A DNA stretch of 64,000 nt from Callipepla californica brunnescens (taxonomy: Eukaryota > Chordata > Aves > Galliformes > Odontophoridae). The DNA lies in contig JALIRH010000002.1 of the NCBI GenBank assembly GCA_023055505.1, positions 4,086,001 through 4,150,000 of the forward strand. The letters are read 5' to 3'. Below the pieces are notes generated by a model. It saw nothing but the letters and a program-made list of their open reading frames with translations, was not told where the DNA came from and searched no databases. Of the stretch, positions 24,761-38,602 are shown one piece after another (positions within the stretch are counted from its first letter, which is position 1; each line of letters starts with the position of its first letter). The position numbers and the translations under genes are program-made.

Positions 24761-25292
24761 TGTGTTGGACTTCAGTGCGGCAGGTGGCACCATACAGTCA
24801 TTTGGTTACTTTCTCAATTCCCAGTGGGAGAGTGAAAATAATTAATAGAAAAAATACACAAGGTAGAACTTGTGGGTTGAGATAAAACTAAGATAGATAG
24901 AAAAATAATGACAATTATGACCAATGTAGATATATGAAGGTATGAATGTATATAACAAGCGTTGCATAAGCAATTTCTTACCACTGACAGATGTTTAGCT
25001 AGCCCCTTGAACAGAGAGAGATGGTCTCCCACCTCCCTTCAAAACACTCCTTCCACATGATGTCATATGGTTGAGAATATTCTTTGGCCACTTTAACTCA
25101 TCTGTCTTGCTTCTGTCTTCTCCAAGCTCCTTGTCCCCATGGCCCCTATACCCCAGCCCTTCCTGAACAGGAGTTGAGAATAAAAACATCAGTGTGTTAT
25201 CAACACTGTTTTCCCCCTAAAACCAAAGCGTGGCATCATACACGGACACTATGAAGATAAAAAATCTGTCCCAACTAAAAGTAACACACAAC
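24761..25292 (+). mobile_element. solo LTR, avian endogenous retrovirus family
   Basis: The sequence follows the layout of a widespread avian LTR that I remember as ERVL-like. It has a diverged TG-start with a caccat block (24,761-24,795), acttgtgggttgagataaa near 24,870, a tttggccacttt block near 25,083, and the 3' block catcagtgtgttatcaacac near 25,190-25,208, ending near 25,292. It is about 530 bases, the same as the copy at 49,469. No gag, pol or env sequence flanks it, so it is a solo LTR. Both boundaries are approximate. Confidence 0.65.
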
Positions 25293-25477
25293 GGTTTGTA
25301 TTTCCTCTTATTTACCAGGTAAATTGTCTTGTCTTTGATTAGATGGAAGTAATTTGTTTTTTGACCAGTCAGTGTTGGCAGTTTCTTGTCACCTTCTTTA
25401 GGTGCTTATGTAGCAACTGTTTGATTTCTATCTATTTTCTTTCCAAGAAACAAAGTTAGTCTGACTCATAAGTAATT

Positions 25478-25520
25478 CTTTTTTTCCTACTTCTTTTCTT
25501 TTTTCTTTTTTTTTCTTCTG
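25478..25520. repeat. T/C-rich low-complexity tract
   Basis: A nearly pure pyrimidine stretch rich in tttttc. A second lies at 25,728-25,771, close to 220 bases downstream. Confidence 0.7.
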
Positions 25521-26569
25521 TCTGCATTTCTTTGCTCTTCTAGTACTTACTATTTACCAACAGTATGACAATTACTGTTGGTCGTTCTTGTTGTACTTTA
25601 TGGCATATTTCATCAGCCTCCACAGACTTGCAGGCACCTAACTTATTCAAATATTATTTAAATTATGCTGACCTGCCCTTCTCTCTGTGCACCATTAATT
25701 CCAATTAAATTGATAACCTGGTTGAAGTCTCTTTCATTTTTTTTTTCCTTTTTCTTTTTTCTTTTTCTCCAGTCAGGCTGAAGCAAAAAGGCACCGTACC
25801 AAGAAAGAAAGACAAAGCCATCACACAGACACTCAGGTATATAGCTTAGGAGTTACATAGCAACAGCTGGCCATGAATTACAGGGAGGAATTATCCACAA
25901 TTGAGATTGCTCCATTCAGCTAGAAAGTGGTACTCTTCTGAAGCTAAAAATGACATAAAAATCAAAGGAGGTCTAAAATTTTAACTCTGCTTGAAAGGAA
26001 GGGAGGAGTTTGGGTAAGTGAGGCTAATGTGAGTTAGTGAAAGGCTGACAGCCTGCTTGTCTCACAGAAAGGCAGGAGACAAAGATATGGTGACAGACTG
26101 AGATGTTTCTAACTCTAAAGGATGAAAGCATGCAAATTTATGAAGATACACTTAATACCCATGCATTTAGCCTGAGAATGGTTGTTAGATATTGCTCTGG
26201 AAGCTTTGTACCTTACAATAAGAAAATAATACCGTCTGCAGAAGGCAGTTGCTTTTGTCATTGCAGATATATGCAGCTACAGGCAGCTGAAAGGGAACTT
26301 TGTAGGATCCAGGTGCTTGATGAATCTGTCCAAGCTGACAAGATGGGACCTCGTAGGTGCTAAGGAAGATTTTGGAATACAGAAGGATACTTAGACAATT
26401 CCTTTGTAGGGGAGGAGGTCACTTTGTCTCCTTACCATGCATGACAGAAATCCAAGGACAGCTCAAATAAAACCTGAGAATGATAAAATGACAGAAGTTG
26501 GCAGCTTTACACATAAAACACTCCTTTTATGCCAGAAAGACCTATAGACAGAAACAGTATGATTCTCTG

Positions 26570-26662
26570 CAGCTGTAGACGTCCATGCTCATTGCAGGGG
26601 TGTTGGACTAGACAACCTTTAAATGTCCCTTCAAACTCTAATGACTCTATGATTCTGTGTTT
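26570..26662 (+). mobile_element. CR1 3' end, short
   Basis: Plus-strand tail: gcagctgtagacgtccatgc, cattgcaggggtgttgg, ending gactctatgattctgtg. Confidence 0.8.
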
Positions 26663-27547
26663 CTCTAAACATTTATTTTTGTAACTCGAGCTCAAAAGCT
26701 GTGTTTTACTCTAGTGTGGATTAACCTTTTAGACTCCAGATTGAATTCTTCATTGAGATATTTGGAGATCAATTCATTTGCTGAGTGCCAGAAAGATGCA
26801 TGAATATCACCTAGTAATGTAGAGCAGGAGGCAAGGACATACATGTCTATATATATCTTTGATAATCCTGTTACTGTGAACTCCTTGGAGCAGAGGCTGA
26901 CAGTGTATAAATACAAGAGGACAGCAGTCATGACCCTGAATGGCTTTTAAATATTTACATAATCAAATAATAGACAACAGGTTTTGGAAAGACAGACTGC
27001 TTATTTTGGAGGTTGTTTTTTTTACATGGATTTGTTATGTCATCACCTTGTCTCGTAAGACCTCAGTGTTTGAATCAGCCTCTTATCTTGAGTCATAAAG
27101 AGATTATAAACTTCTCAGTGCAAGTGAGATTTTTATTACACACATATAAAATGGCAAGCATTACACTGGAGCCAAGCAATTCCACTGCTTACTTCATTAA
27201 TGTAAACAGCAACAATAATAATGATGAATTGATTAAGGGCCATATAACAAAAAGTAGCTCAGAGTAGTAGGCTGAATTTAAAGTTGAAAAAAAAAAAGAA
27301 TCTGATTATCAGCTCAAACTCCTTACAAAGCCATTGATCAGGATGTGGCAGTCTCCCAGGAAAAGCAGTAAGAAAGCTATTATTTGTGTTCTTCATGATC
27401 AAATTGGATAATATTCTGCGCAGAACAATCAATCCTGTATTAGTCCAATGGGAATGGACAACGATTTCCATCTGTAATTTCAATTTCAAAGAGAGAGTGT
27501 ATTACCTCGTACAGAAAGTGCAGAAGTTTGGAAAGGATTTTTATGTA

Positions 27548-28097
27548 AGAGGGCTACTGAGAAGGTGATGTCTCTTATTTTATTATGTCGGCCCCCTATA
27601 TCAGAGTTAGATGTTGGTGGTGTGGCAGCAGAAGTTGAACCTTCCTTCCAATATTCCATTACATTTTGTTGACGTGTAACAGACGGCAGCAGAGGGAAGT
27701 CCAACAAAATGACATCTATCATGGAAGCATGTATGTAGCAAAAGGTGTCATTGAATTCTTCCATGCCAATGAAATAGCATTCATTGACATAATCAGCATT
27801 TACTGAAAGTTTCTGGAGACCAAACAGTGGATGTCAGCATAGTGAGGTGGTGGGGTTCAGAAGAGTTGACAGTGATGTGACAGAGAAGCCAAGTTTTGGA
27901 CAGCCATGCACAGATGTCACCACAAAATGAACAGTACCTGGCTCAGCCCATCTGTGCAAATAGGCTGATGGTGGAAACATGATGAAAAATAGTATTTTGT
28001 AGCTGAGAGTTTGTTCTATCAGTGTTATTTTGCTCTTTGTATCTGTTGTGGTTTCCATGGAAACATATAAGAGGCATTATTTCTAAAGCAACCTACT
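27548..28097 (+). mobile_element. internally deleted mariner (Galluhop-like)
   Basis: This 550-base relative of the 53,681 element is also flanked by TA (27,546-27,547 and 28,098-28,099), with imperfect inverted ends (ggctactgagaagg left; ctaaagcaacctac right). It keeps the leader, the transposase N-terminus from about 27,721 and the linker, up to about 27,957. It then jumps directly to the segment after the transposase stop (gaaaaatagtattttgtagc). The whole catalytic domain, roughly 0.6 kb, is missing. It has TIRs but no core, the structure of a non-autonomous, MITE-like derivative. Confidence 0.8.
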
Positions 28098-29524
28098 TAT
28101 CTCCTTAGACAGCAGAGTTTTGAGTGGAATCAGAGCAGGAGAGCTCAGAGACAGGTGATGCCAAGAACTCCTTGTTTGTCTATGGCTGGATCATTTGGTG
28201 ATCAACCTGGACACCCTGGAATACTATAGAAAAGTCTTTTGCAAATTTTGTAGTAACAACATTGAGCTGGTCACTGATCAGACTTCAGATCTTTTGCCTA
28301 AGCAATACAAAAAAACAAGTTATGAGAAATACAGGGAATCAGCCTGAAGGAAACAAGAGACAGGAAGAAGTAGATTGGTCAAGAAGGTAATCACCGTGAG
28401 AAAAGATAGGCATAAAAAAAAATAAAATAAATGAAACTACAGTAAACAGTGAAAATGTGAAAAACATAAACACACTGAGTAAAGCCCTAGACTCATAAGA
28501 CAGCCCTTCATGAGATAGTGAGAACGAAAAAGCTGCAACATGCATTTTCAAAGGCCTTCAGGTTTCATGCTGAGAAGCCATCTCCTGCTCATCTGGATGT
28601 AAACCAAGCCTTTCTAGTGCAGTAAAAGGACATGATCAAGAACATGAATGTTTGGTTGTCAGGCCCAAGAAGCAGTTAATTTGAATAAAAATATTTTGCT
28701 CGCAGAACATGCAATATACTGATTATGCTTGTTCAGCTGGATCTGACCAAAAATCAGACAGATGTAATGAAGATACCCAGATACTCCAACTCTAAACAAA
28801 AGGTTAGGGATAATGACTCCAGCTAGTTATTACTGCCATGGAAAATGTGTCTAAGACAGTATTAGGAAAAAACAAACAAATAAAAGAGGATGAGAATATA
28901 GTTTCATTCCTATGTGCCCTGAATGGGCATTGAGAAGCACGATGGTCAGCTGAAACTGATACATTCCAGAAAACAGGAGAAAGTCTGAGTATAATTGAAC
29001 ACATATTTATGTTTGCTAGCAGTTTTAGTTAATAAGAACATAGATATTCTTCCTCTTCCAATCACTTATCTTGAGTATGATAGCAAAAATATCAGCATTA
29101 CAGATCATCAGCATCAACTAATATTTTCAGAAGATGACATGGTAACACTTTAAACAGAGGAATGGTCGTATTTACAGTCTTTTGCTTTACCTAAACACAG
29201 CAAGTGATGTAGCCTTGTGAGGCCATGGGAGAAGAAACTGTCAAAGCTAAAATGAGACATCACTATGTATCAGTTATAAGTAATGCTGTAGAAGGTATAC
29301 AGTCTAGGGAGATAAGTTCATCTCCTGAGTATTTTATAGGAACTGTATCAGGCATCAGAGAGTCCTGCAGGCACTAAGACTGCAAAAAAAAGCAATATTC
29401 CTCTAGGGCAAGGAGGGAGATATCTGGAACTGTGTTAGGAAACTGAAATATTAGACTGACAGAAGTTACATCTCAACAGAAGAAAAACAGTGACGTTATG
29501 TCAGAGGCTTTATCAGTCATTACA
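28098..29524. other. A-rich unique sequence
   Basis: The plus strand is A/G-biased, with several short A runs (28,417; 28,868; 29,383). No gene seen. Confidence 0.45.
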
Positions 29525-29800
29525 CAGATGGAAATGGAATGGAGCTGTGTCAGGGGAGGGTCCAGCTGCTTGTTAGGAGAAGTTCTTCACCAGAGGGCAA
29601 TGGGCATGGAACAGGCTGCCCAGGACAGTGGGCATGGTCTCAAGCTGACAGAGTTCAAGGAGATTTTGGACAACACCGTTGGATTCAGGTTTCCTATTTT
29701 GGCTGGTTGGTCTTGTGTGAAGCCAGGAGTTGGAATCCTTGTGGGTCCCTTCCATGACTCTTGTGGGTCCCTTCCAAATTGGGAATTCCTGTGATTCCAC
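29525..29800 (+). mobile_element. CR1 3' part
   Basis: Plus-strand CR1: ggagctgtgtcaggggaggg, agttcttcaccagagggc, ggaacaggctgcccagg. It shares a subfamily with 6,255. Near its end a 22-base unit (ttgtgggtcccttcca...) is duplicated in tandem (29,739-29,777). Confidence 0.75.
29739..29777 (+). repeat. 22-base duplication inside CR1
   Basis: ttgtgggtcccttcca occurs twice, 22 bases apart, within the CR1 3' part at 29,525. This is a local slippage duplication. Confidence 0.8.
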
Positions 29801-32534
29801 AGTTTGTAAAGATAAACACCAAGACATTAATAGGCTGAGGAAAATGAAGTTGATTTTTGGTCAGCTTCAATTCATGTGCACTTAGTGAGCCAAAGATATT
29901 TAATTATCCTTCCTGTTCAGTGAGGGTGTTCTTGGTCAAAGGCTTCAGGAGCTATTTTGCATAATGATTCCATTTTTTTAGTACAACTGTAATCAACTAA
30001 TGAAAAATGCAGTGCCTGCTTTATAGCAGTCTGTGATCGTTTAAAGACTGAAGTTAGTTAAAAAGGGGTTTGATGCCTTATTGGGTTTGAAATAGACAGA
30101 AAGTTATTGCTTTTTGATACAAAGAAATGGAGGACAAATCACAGGACTGTATTACAATGTGTGCAGGTTTATTACAGAAAAAGCTGAAAATAGTGCTAAA
30201 AGTAGTAGGAAGCACAACAGGGTAGAATAAAATTCTGGCAACATTTTTAAGCGCTGCAAACCTTATAATTAGTCTGGGATGCTAGAGGTGGTCTTTAGCA
30301 GTGATTGAAGACTACAGTCAGACACTTGGAAAGCGTGGAGATGTTAAAAACCTCATGCTGATCCAGTGGCTGGGAGAGATACGTGGTAGAGAAAAAGGCT
30401 CAAGCAGCAGAAGAGCAGCCAAGGAGCAGCCAGCTGTGATGTGAACCCTGGGGAGGTTTGGAAAAACAGCTGGGATGATAAATGAGGTGGGAAACATCAG
30501 CTCTAATCAGATGGTTAAGAGCTGCCTGTGGCAGCATCCCAAGTGTCTCCTTCTAGATCTGGCTGAGAAGGTTTTGGGATTGAAGTCTTGCCATATGTAT
30601 CAAAGTAAAGCTTTGTAGCCCAGTAGCTATGATCTCTGCTATCACTACTTAAAGGTCACAATATTTGCCTTGATCTGACAGTCAAGGCTGAGTCAGTCCA
30701 CACTGAGGATTTGCCATTGCTTGCCTAAGCTGAGCTGATTTTAACTCTTTTGCTATGACTGCAGCAATCTAGCAGTCAAATATCTGTGGCCTACATCAGT
30801 TTGAGAAGAGAGGATGCAGAAATCCTCATCACAAACATCACACTGCACATGGCAGATATGTCATGATTCAGACAACTCATAACAACCCATCCTCATCTCT
30901 TCTTGAGGAATGGATCAGCTGCAGGATACAGTCAGACACTGGAAGAATGAGTGTAGTACCAAAGAAAAAGGGGAAAAAAAAATCAAGATTTTTTAAAAAG
31001 TGAAACTTTAATGTATTAATTTGGGTTATGCATGCATATTTTTATTCTTGGACACCTCTAAGTGTAAGAGGTCACCTGGCCTTCCTGTATACAAACTGTA
31101 ACTAGTCTGTAATTCAGCAAATTGCCTGCAGTGGATGCAGTTAAAATCATTTATCATCTTCATAAGAATAGAGGGCTCTGACTGAATTTATCCCCGGTGT
31201 CTACAGTGATGCATAAGAGAACACAGAAAATAATGCACATCTGCTTGGATGAGCATCTGCTTACAAAGAGGATGTTGTTCGAAGACAGTGAGATCTGAAG
31301 GTGTCTCTGAAAACTGTGCATGATTTTATTTATTGTATGAAAGCAACCCATAAGCTGATTATCTTTCATCTCCATTATATTTCAGACCGCAGTGTCACTT
31401 TTCCTTTTCCTTTATTATTCATTAATACTAAAGAACAAGATTTTGTATATTATTTCTTTTCAAAAACCAAATCCTCTTTTTTTCCTTGTATCTTCTCTCA
31501 ACAGACACTTTTTTTTTCCCCCTCACAGACTATTTTTGAGAACTGTGCTTGAGGGAATTTCTGATTTTCTTTGAAGACAGGTGAAAAGTCAGAAGGGGCA
31601 TTGGCATGATAAACTTAAGCATGACTGTACTACTGTTTCTGTATGTGCACACTGTAGTATTTAAGAGAGAGCTCATGGACTTTTGGTTCATGGGGAAGTG
31701 GGCTACAACTGATACTTCTGAAACACTTGAGTTAAGGAGATCCTTCAGGAATCCTATGCACTGCTTTGAAGAGGTTGGCTGCCATTTTTGGATACTTCTT
31801 GGTCTTTAAATAGATTCCGGTCAATTTACACAAGCTGGAGTTCCACAAAGGTCTTGATGATCTATTGGCACATACCAATACTTTTTATTTGGCTCCTAAG
31901 CCAGAAAGTCCATTCCGTGCTCTGATTTAGGAAGATTTTAAACATAATGTTGACTCACAAGCTACTTTACCCCCATGAACTGCTTTCATTACAAAGAACA
32001 AGTAATTAAAAAAAAGGTTTAGGCATTTCCTTCTTTTTACTATTGAAATCTCCCAGCCCAAGCAATTCTAGGGCAAACAAAAAGCACATATCTCTTCTCT
32101 GTTCATTCCAGTGCGACTCAGTGGACTTCAGACAAACAGCAGCAAAATACATCAGAGATAGAAAGGTATTTTAAATGAAAAAAAGATCAATAGCCCATTT
32201 TCATGGGAGTTGAAAGACTAGTCCTATGGACCATGTTAACTGTGGAATGGATACTGGCACAGTCAATAGAAAGTCCTAAAGTAGAGGTGTAACTAATTTA
32301 AACAACTAACTCCTATAGTGCTGTGTTTAGCTCACATATTCATGTTTACAGCCAAACAAAGAGTTTATATTTTTATGTTCTGGAAAAGTTTTAATTCCTC
32401 TTTTTATCATGTTTTGGTTTGTTATTTTTTTAAGAGACAACAGGATTACTGAATCTTTTCAGACATAACCCATTACCATCTGCAAGGATCTATCCTAATC
32501 ACTATTAGCATTGCCTTATATGTGAGATGCTGCT
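29801..32534. other. unique sequence
   Basis: T-rich around 31,440-31,530. No exon-like stretch recognised. Confidence 0.45.
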
Positions 32535-32740
32535 CTATATGGCGAGGCACTGGCACAGGCTGCTCAGAGAGGCTGTGGATGCCCCATCCCTGGAGGTATT
32601 CAAGGCCAGGTTAGATGTAGTCCTGGGCAACCTGATGTAGTGCCTGATTTAATGGTTGGCAACTTTGTCCATGGCAAGGGAGTTGAAACAAGATGATCGT
32701 TGAGGTCTCTTCCAACACAAGCCATTCTATGATTCTATGG
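32535..32740 (+). mobile_element. CR1 3' end
   Basis: Plus-strand CR1: cactggcacaggctgctcag, ccccatccctggaggtattc, ending ccattctatgattctatgg. Confidence 0.85.
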
Positions 32741-35700
32741 GGAATCATTCCAGTCCTTTTGGGAGAGCAAATTCCCAGGACTCTTCAGAAGTATTGGCAC
32801 TTCATTAAAAGTAGGACTGGATCAGGACTGTGTTTCATAGGATTAACATGAGTCATCCAGCTCTGTCAGGATAAAAAATCAAAGCAGAATACATTGGTTG
32901 CAAGAAAAGAGCAAAGCTCAAGGGGTTGGAAACATGGTCCATCAGAGCCAGGGAACTAGAAGGCACCTTGGCTGCCCAAATGGCTGCAATTAACCTTCCT
33001 GCTGTCACTGGAAAAGACCATCTTCCTCTGTTCCCTCCATGTCCTTCATTATCTGTTTACAAGTTTGAGAACTGTGATTTTTTCATTGCCATTTTCAGAC
33101 TTTCTGAGGATATATCTTGCTCTAGTCAATTCAGCAGCATCAGGGAATACTCTGGGACACTAGCACACAGTTTGTGCTACTGAAGTGCTGGAATGCTCCC
33201 TGATGTGCTTTCAGTCCATGACAACTAGCAACTTCCCAGATAGTTCCTGGGCACAGATTGGTACTTAGGAACTTCCAGGAACCATGGAAAGGAGGTAGTT
33301 TGCATGCAGTTGCCTTCTTCTGCAGGCTATGCACTTTATTATCAGAGAGATATGATGTGCAACAGGTACACTGGCTGCAGTATACAAGAACATATCTAAG
33401 TATGTTTCTATTCTTTCATATAGATTTTGCCTGATTAAATTCCAGTATCTTTCTGAAGTTCTTCTGTTTCTTCCCTGGATGCCTGGAACTGAATTGATCT
33501 GTTCCTGCTGGCTCTGATAAAAGCTCCAACCCTCTTGCTGTTCAAGACAGAAATGAAATATAAATAGGCTCAGGAACCACTCTATGGCTACTGCACAACA
33601 ATCAAAATTGTGAATAGCTTTGCTTTCCACAATAGAATGGCTTAGAAAAACATCAAAGACAACAGGGCTGCAAACATGACATTCATCAGTGCATCTGATG
33701 AGAGGCTGAAAATAAGTACTGATGTTGCCAGGCATCTGTCAGTGGATGTGTAGGGAGGCAATGGCCAAATGGGAAACATCTGCGTCTTCTCCAATCAAGA
33801 ATCAGTGGAAAAAATGAAGAAGTGTGGAAATGAGGCTTTTCTCTTGAAAAAAAAAAAAGACTTGTGGGTGCTACATTGCGTGGACCAGAGTCACATAATT
33901 CTGATGGCTTCACCAGGGGTCTATATTAGAGACAAGCAAAAATTGCAGATGGTGGGACACATGAAGACATTGAAATAGGGATAGGCATAAGTGAGACAGC
34001 ATGGCAGCTAAGCAGCTCCAAATAAACAGTAAAAAATTACATCATGTTGTTGCTGATTTAAGAACTTGCTGGAAGGAACAAGCCTAAACTCAGATGCTCA
34101 TTCTGCTATGCAGAGTGCTACCAGTTAACAGTGAGGTCTCACACACTACATTCTCACCAAGTGCCTCCAAAAGGGCTGCTGGCATGGACAAACTGTTCCT
34201 AGGATGCAATCAGAGGAAGCCAGATCCTAAGAAGTTGCTGGCTTTAGCTTAAGACAGCAGCTTTGGTGTCACAGTGGAAACACGGCATAAATCTTTTCTC
34301 CTCTCCCCACGTTTCACTTAGCACTTTCAAGGTATCCAACTCTTCTATTGTTCAGTGGTTGGTAATCTGCTGACGGCACTAATTTAGCCATACCTGCACT
34401 GTCACCATCTCCCATATCTGGTAGGCTGGGCTGTCTCTTGGCTTCAATTTCTCAATTCCTTATTTTTCCCATTGGGCATATAGCTGGGATTGGTCTCAAT
34501 GGACAAGGCTTAGGACTGTTGTTAAGACCTCCAATGTGACTGAAACTTAACGAGAATCTTCTGCTCTGTGAAGTGAATGTACAGATTTAGTGCATCCAAG
34601 GGCTGACATGGCTTGAAATGCTTCTTGCTTCACATACCTCACTGTGGGCTACTAGTCTTTCTTGCTCTTATGCAGTTTACTATACACTAGGATTTGGATT
34701 TAATATAAATGACAGGGCTTTCAGGAACTCAGTATACCCAGAAAGCCCATCACTGATACTGCTAGCAATCAGATAATTTCTACTCAGATGCTGAAACACA
34801 GAGTTGAGGGCGTTGTTTTAGGAATCATCACCTTGATTTTGGGCCAGGCATGATTTGAGGATTCTAGGGCCATATGCAGTAGTGAGAAGAGCAAAGAGAA
34901 CATAAAGGACAAGTATGGCACATAGGAAAATGGAAAAAGAATGGAAGGATGAAGAAGTGCATAGTAAGAGAAAGGTAACTCATTTAAAGATGAATACTTA
35001 AGATGAAGTAAAAACATTGCTCTGTAATGGAGCAAGAATATAACGCATTTGGATTGGATTATGTTGGTTTTTTTTCAGTGCATGGAATCTGCTCAGGATA
35101 CATCTCCCTACGTGACCACAGGAACGTTGACACTAATCTCCCACTTCTTATCTCTCTGTGGGGTTTTTAAGCCTTTCAGTCCTCCTGAGTAAGCAAAGCA
35201 CCTCTTCCCCACAAGCACTGCCAGAACAGCACGGAGTAACCACATCTCACTGGCAGGAGGAGACCCTTCTGAAGAATGATAAAACAACGAGCAAAGCAAG
35301 AACTGCCAGGCCGGCTGGTAAGTAAGGGAGCTGTTGGCTTCTTTTTGGTTGTACAGGGGTCTGCTGAGGGAAATGGATAGAAATTTTTACCTTTGAAAAT
35401 GTTGCTCTGAGGAAGCTGAGACAAGCCATGAGCTAATGCCAAATAGAGGAATCAACGCAGAGCATAGGTGGAATGAGACTATTAATAAGATTGAATATGG
35501 GAGCTAATCAAATACAAAAAAGATATTTTCTGGTGGAGGCTTTGCACAGGTACTTGATTGCCATAGTAATGGCAATGGAGAGATTAGAAACAATGAACTA
35601 TTCAGCAAGAACTGGCTCAAAATCTTTCCTCATGGAAGCATTTATTTAAAAGAATGGCCAAAACAGAACAATTTCTAGAAGACGTGTATTTCAAGATATT

Positions 35701-37772
35701 TAACAGGGGTTGTAAACAAGAATCAATGATCTTATGAGCATGCGAATATTGAAAATAAGGCTGGCAAAAGATTCCAGATAAGCTTGCAGTCTCAGTTATT
35801 CTAGCCATTGCTAGCAGGTCGGCAGTTTCACGCAGTTTGAAATGGAATGTCTAGTCTCATCTGCAAGCACCACTTCCACCTTTGGTGTCTTTCTCTGAAG
35901 CACCATTTACACTCATCTTTACAGGAAAAGACCTGTAGGTGTGAATGAAACTGCAACATTTCCCTCCACCTTTGCTGCATCTTCAACAATATCTATTCCT
36001 CCTGTTCAGTCATGCAGGATGGGTGCAAAACCCTGGAGACCTCTACAAAAGTAGATGTAATTTTTATCTGATAGCAGTAAAACCTTTTTACATCCCTTCT
36101 TACTACATTTCTTAGAATTCTGTAAATTACATACGTAAAGCATGTTTATAGCTTTCCATGAAAAATTTGCCTTCTCTGTTGAAATCCCTAGTGTCTTCTG
36201 AAAGATTAGAAAACCGCTACTACTAAAATAGACTCGTTTATCCAGTCACATAAGGAGCTCTAAAGCCAAGATACTAATAACAGCCACCATCACCTTTTCA
36301 CTTCTGGGGAAAGGTTCCAGGAGAATTTTAAGCCTGATTTGCTTAATTTCCCTAAGGAGATCCTGAGATCCAAGGACTGAACAAGGCAGTTAATGGGAAA
36401 CAGAAGAGACTTCTGGTCTTAATCCTATGTATGAAAGCATCTAAATGGGGAAAGGCCCAAAGGAAGGATATCAGGTACAAGGAATTTGTAAGCTTAGTTC
36501 TTAGTGGGTAGTTTTTCAAACGAAGAAAGCGCTTCAGATGCCTGTTGGAGAAATGGGGAGAAAGCTGACATTTCTGTTCCGCTATTAGAGATGCTAGTCA
36601 TGCTGCTTTCCTAACACACTGGTGCTATAAAATGCTGGAACTGCACACAAAAATATGGAAAGGCAAGAGGTATGATGCTGAAAGTGCAGGGCACATTCGT
36701 TTCCCAAGCAATGCAAACTCTTTATAGCTCGTTAGGATGAAGAAATCTTCAGGACCATGCTGTGTATACTGGTTGCTTTGCAGGTGTGGGGTATTGTATG
36801 GCTTCTTGGATGAGTCCAGAGCAGACTGGTTGTGCCTCAGTCACATCATGAGGCCAACTTTGCTGCTGCTGTCACAGCATAGAAATGTCAGCAGTGTTCT
36901 GAGAACATTTCCTCACGAGTCTCTGACAGAAACAAGAGAACATTAAACAAGAGGAACACACACATTCCAATCGTTATCCTGGGTTTATGACAGGATGATT
37001 TGATGCTACCTTTTAAGCTATGGGGATGTTTATTTAGTCCTCTTTCCATGTGGGAATGATACTAAGAGTAGGTGGTTTTAATTTTCTCCTGAGAAAGAGC
37101 ACTTGGTTGAGCTGAGATTTCTGTTGATTCCTTACAATTTTCTGGAAACTGCAATGAGAGATTGCAGTGAGAGACTGTAATAAATGGCTTGCAGCACACC
37201 AGGAGGACTTGATTTGTCATTATTTAAAACTCACATGCACAGCTTAAGCCCAATTTTGATCTGAAAGCCCAAGAGTAAGTAAAAGCCCTGAATATTCACC
37301 ATATAGCTTATGCATGTCTCCAATACACAAGGTTCTATTCATTGCTCTGAAATGGACAAAGATTGACACAAACGATGCCAATACCTTTTTTGTATCCTCT
37401 TTAATTCCTTTGCCCTGTTTGGGAATGCTCAAAAACAACCCTGAGCAGGAGGTTCATGGAGGGTGATGAAACATATGTGCTATTAATTGTCCTATCCAAG
37501 AAAAAATGTGCATAGCATCCAGTTGCCAAATGTTGTGTATAGACAGTATGGTGACTTGGGCAGGATGGGAAATGAGTAATAATTCAGATCTGAAGTAAAC
37601 CATTTAAGGAGACAGATTATCAAGGTAATTAATGACAATAATGATGGAAAACACTCTATCAATTTAGTATTTAAATGAGGAATCTAACTAGGAATATTGA
37701 GCAGGGCTGTGGAGGGGGCAGAACTAGGACTAGGACTCTTCTTGCTGATACCTGACTAGAGCTTAATGAAAA
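32741..37772. other. 5 kb of unique sequence
   Basis: Holds a 156-codon minus-strand frame (33,265-33,735) without motif, and otherwise short frames. No CR1 was recognised here. Confidence 0.45.
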
Positions 37773-37940
37773 CTTAGAATCATAGAATTATAGAATCATT
37801 AAGGTTGGAAAAGATCACTATGTCCAACTGTTGACCCATCACTACCATGCCCACTAAACTGTGTCTCTCACTGCACATCTACAGGTTTCTTGAAAACCTC
37901 TAGGGATGGTGACTCCATCACTTACTTCAGTGAAGCTTCT
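37773..37940 (-). mobile_element. CR1 3' end
   Basis: Minus-strand tail: ttagaatcatagaattatag, aaggttggaaaagatcac, ggatggtgactccatcac. The similarity then fades. Confidence 0.8.
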
Positions 37941-38230
37941 TTTTAGTAGGTGTGATGTGCCTTCCTGAGTCATTCTAGGTTTTTCCATGACTCAATATTT
38001 TTTTTCTGTTGGAAGCAAAACTGATGGGAAGGATAGCCAGCAGATAATTTCATTTAATGTGAAACCCTTCCCCTAAAGATGTTCCTAGAAATGGGGAACC
38101 AGCACCCACTGCTTCTCCACAGTCAAGGCCCTGCAATGACTGCTCACCCATACTTGTGCTTTTATCTACCTTTCTTGGTTACTTAATGGATACCACATCA
38201 ACACCTAAAATCCTCTGGAGGAGCTGATAT

Positions 38231-38602
38231 CATAGAATCATATAATCGCCAATGCTGGAAAAGACCTACAAAACCATCCAGTCCAACCATCCATCTATCA
38301 CCAGCTGTTCTTACTAAACCAGGCTCCTCAACACAAAGTCTAAATGTTCCTTGAACATTACCAGGGTCAGTGACTCCACCACCTCCCTGGGCAGCCCATT
38401 CCAGTGACTGACCACTCTTTTGGAGAAGAAGTATTTCCTAACATCCAGTCTGAATCTCCACTGGTGCAACTTGAAGCCATTCCCTCTTGTTCTATCACTA
38501 GTTACATGAGAGAAGAGGCTGACACCCATCTCACTATAACCCCCCTTCAGGTAGTTATAGAGAGCAATTAAGTCTCTCCTGAGCCTCCTCTTCTCCAGAC
38601 TG
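38231..38602 (-). mobile_element. CR1 3' region
   Basis: Minus-strand CR1: catagaatcatataatcgcc, ccacctccctgggcagccc, gagaagaagtatttcctaac and ctcctcttctccagactg at the ORF2 end. Confidence 0.85.

Larger units (their letters stand above)
25293..27547. other. unique sequence around one CR1 tail
   Basis: Contains the pyrimidine tracts near 25,500 and 25,750 and a short A run at 27,286. Frames are all under 90 codons. Confidence 0.45.

Noticed and set aside
33265..33735. 156-codon open frame, minus strand
   Set aside because: No recognisable motif, hydrophobic patches scattered without pattern, and no acceptor or donor that fits. Treated as chance.
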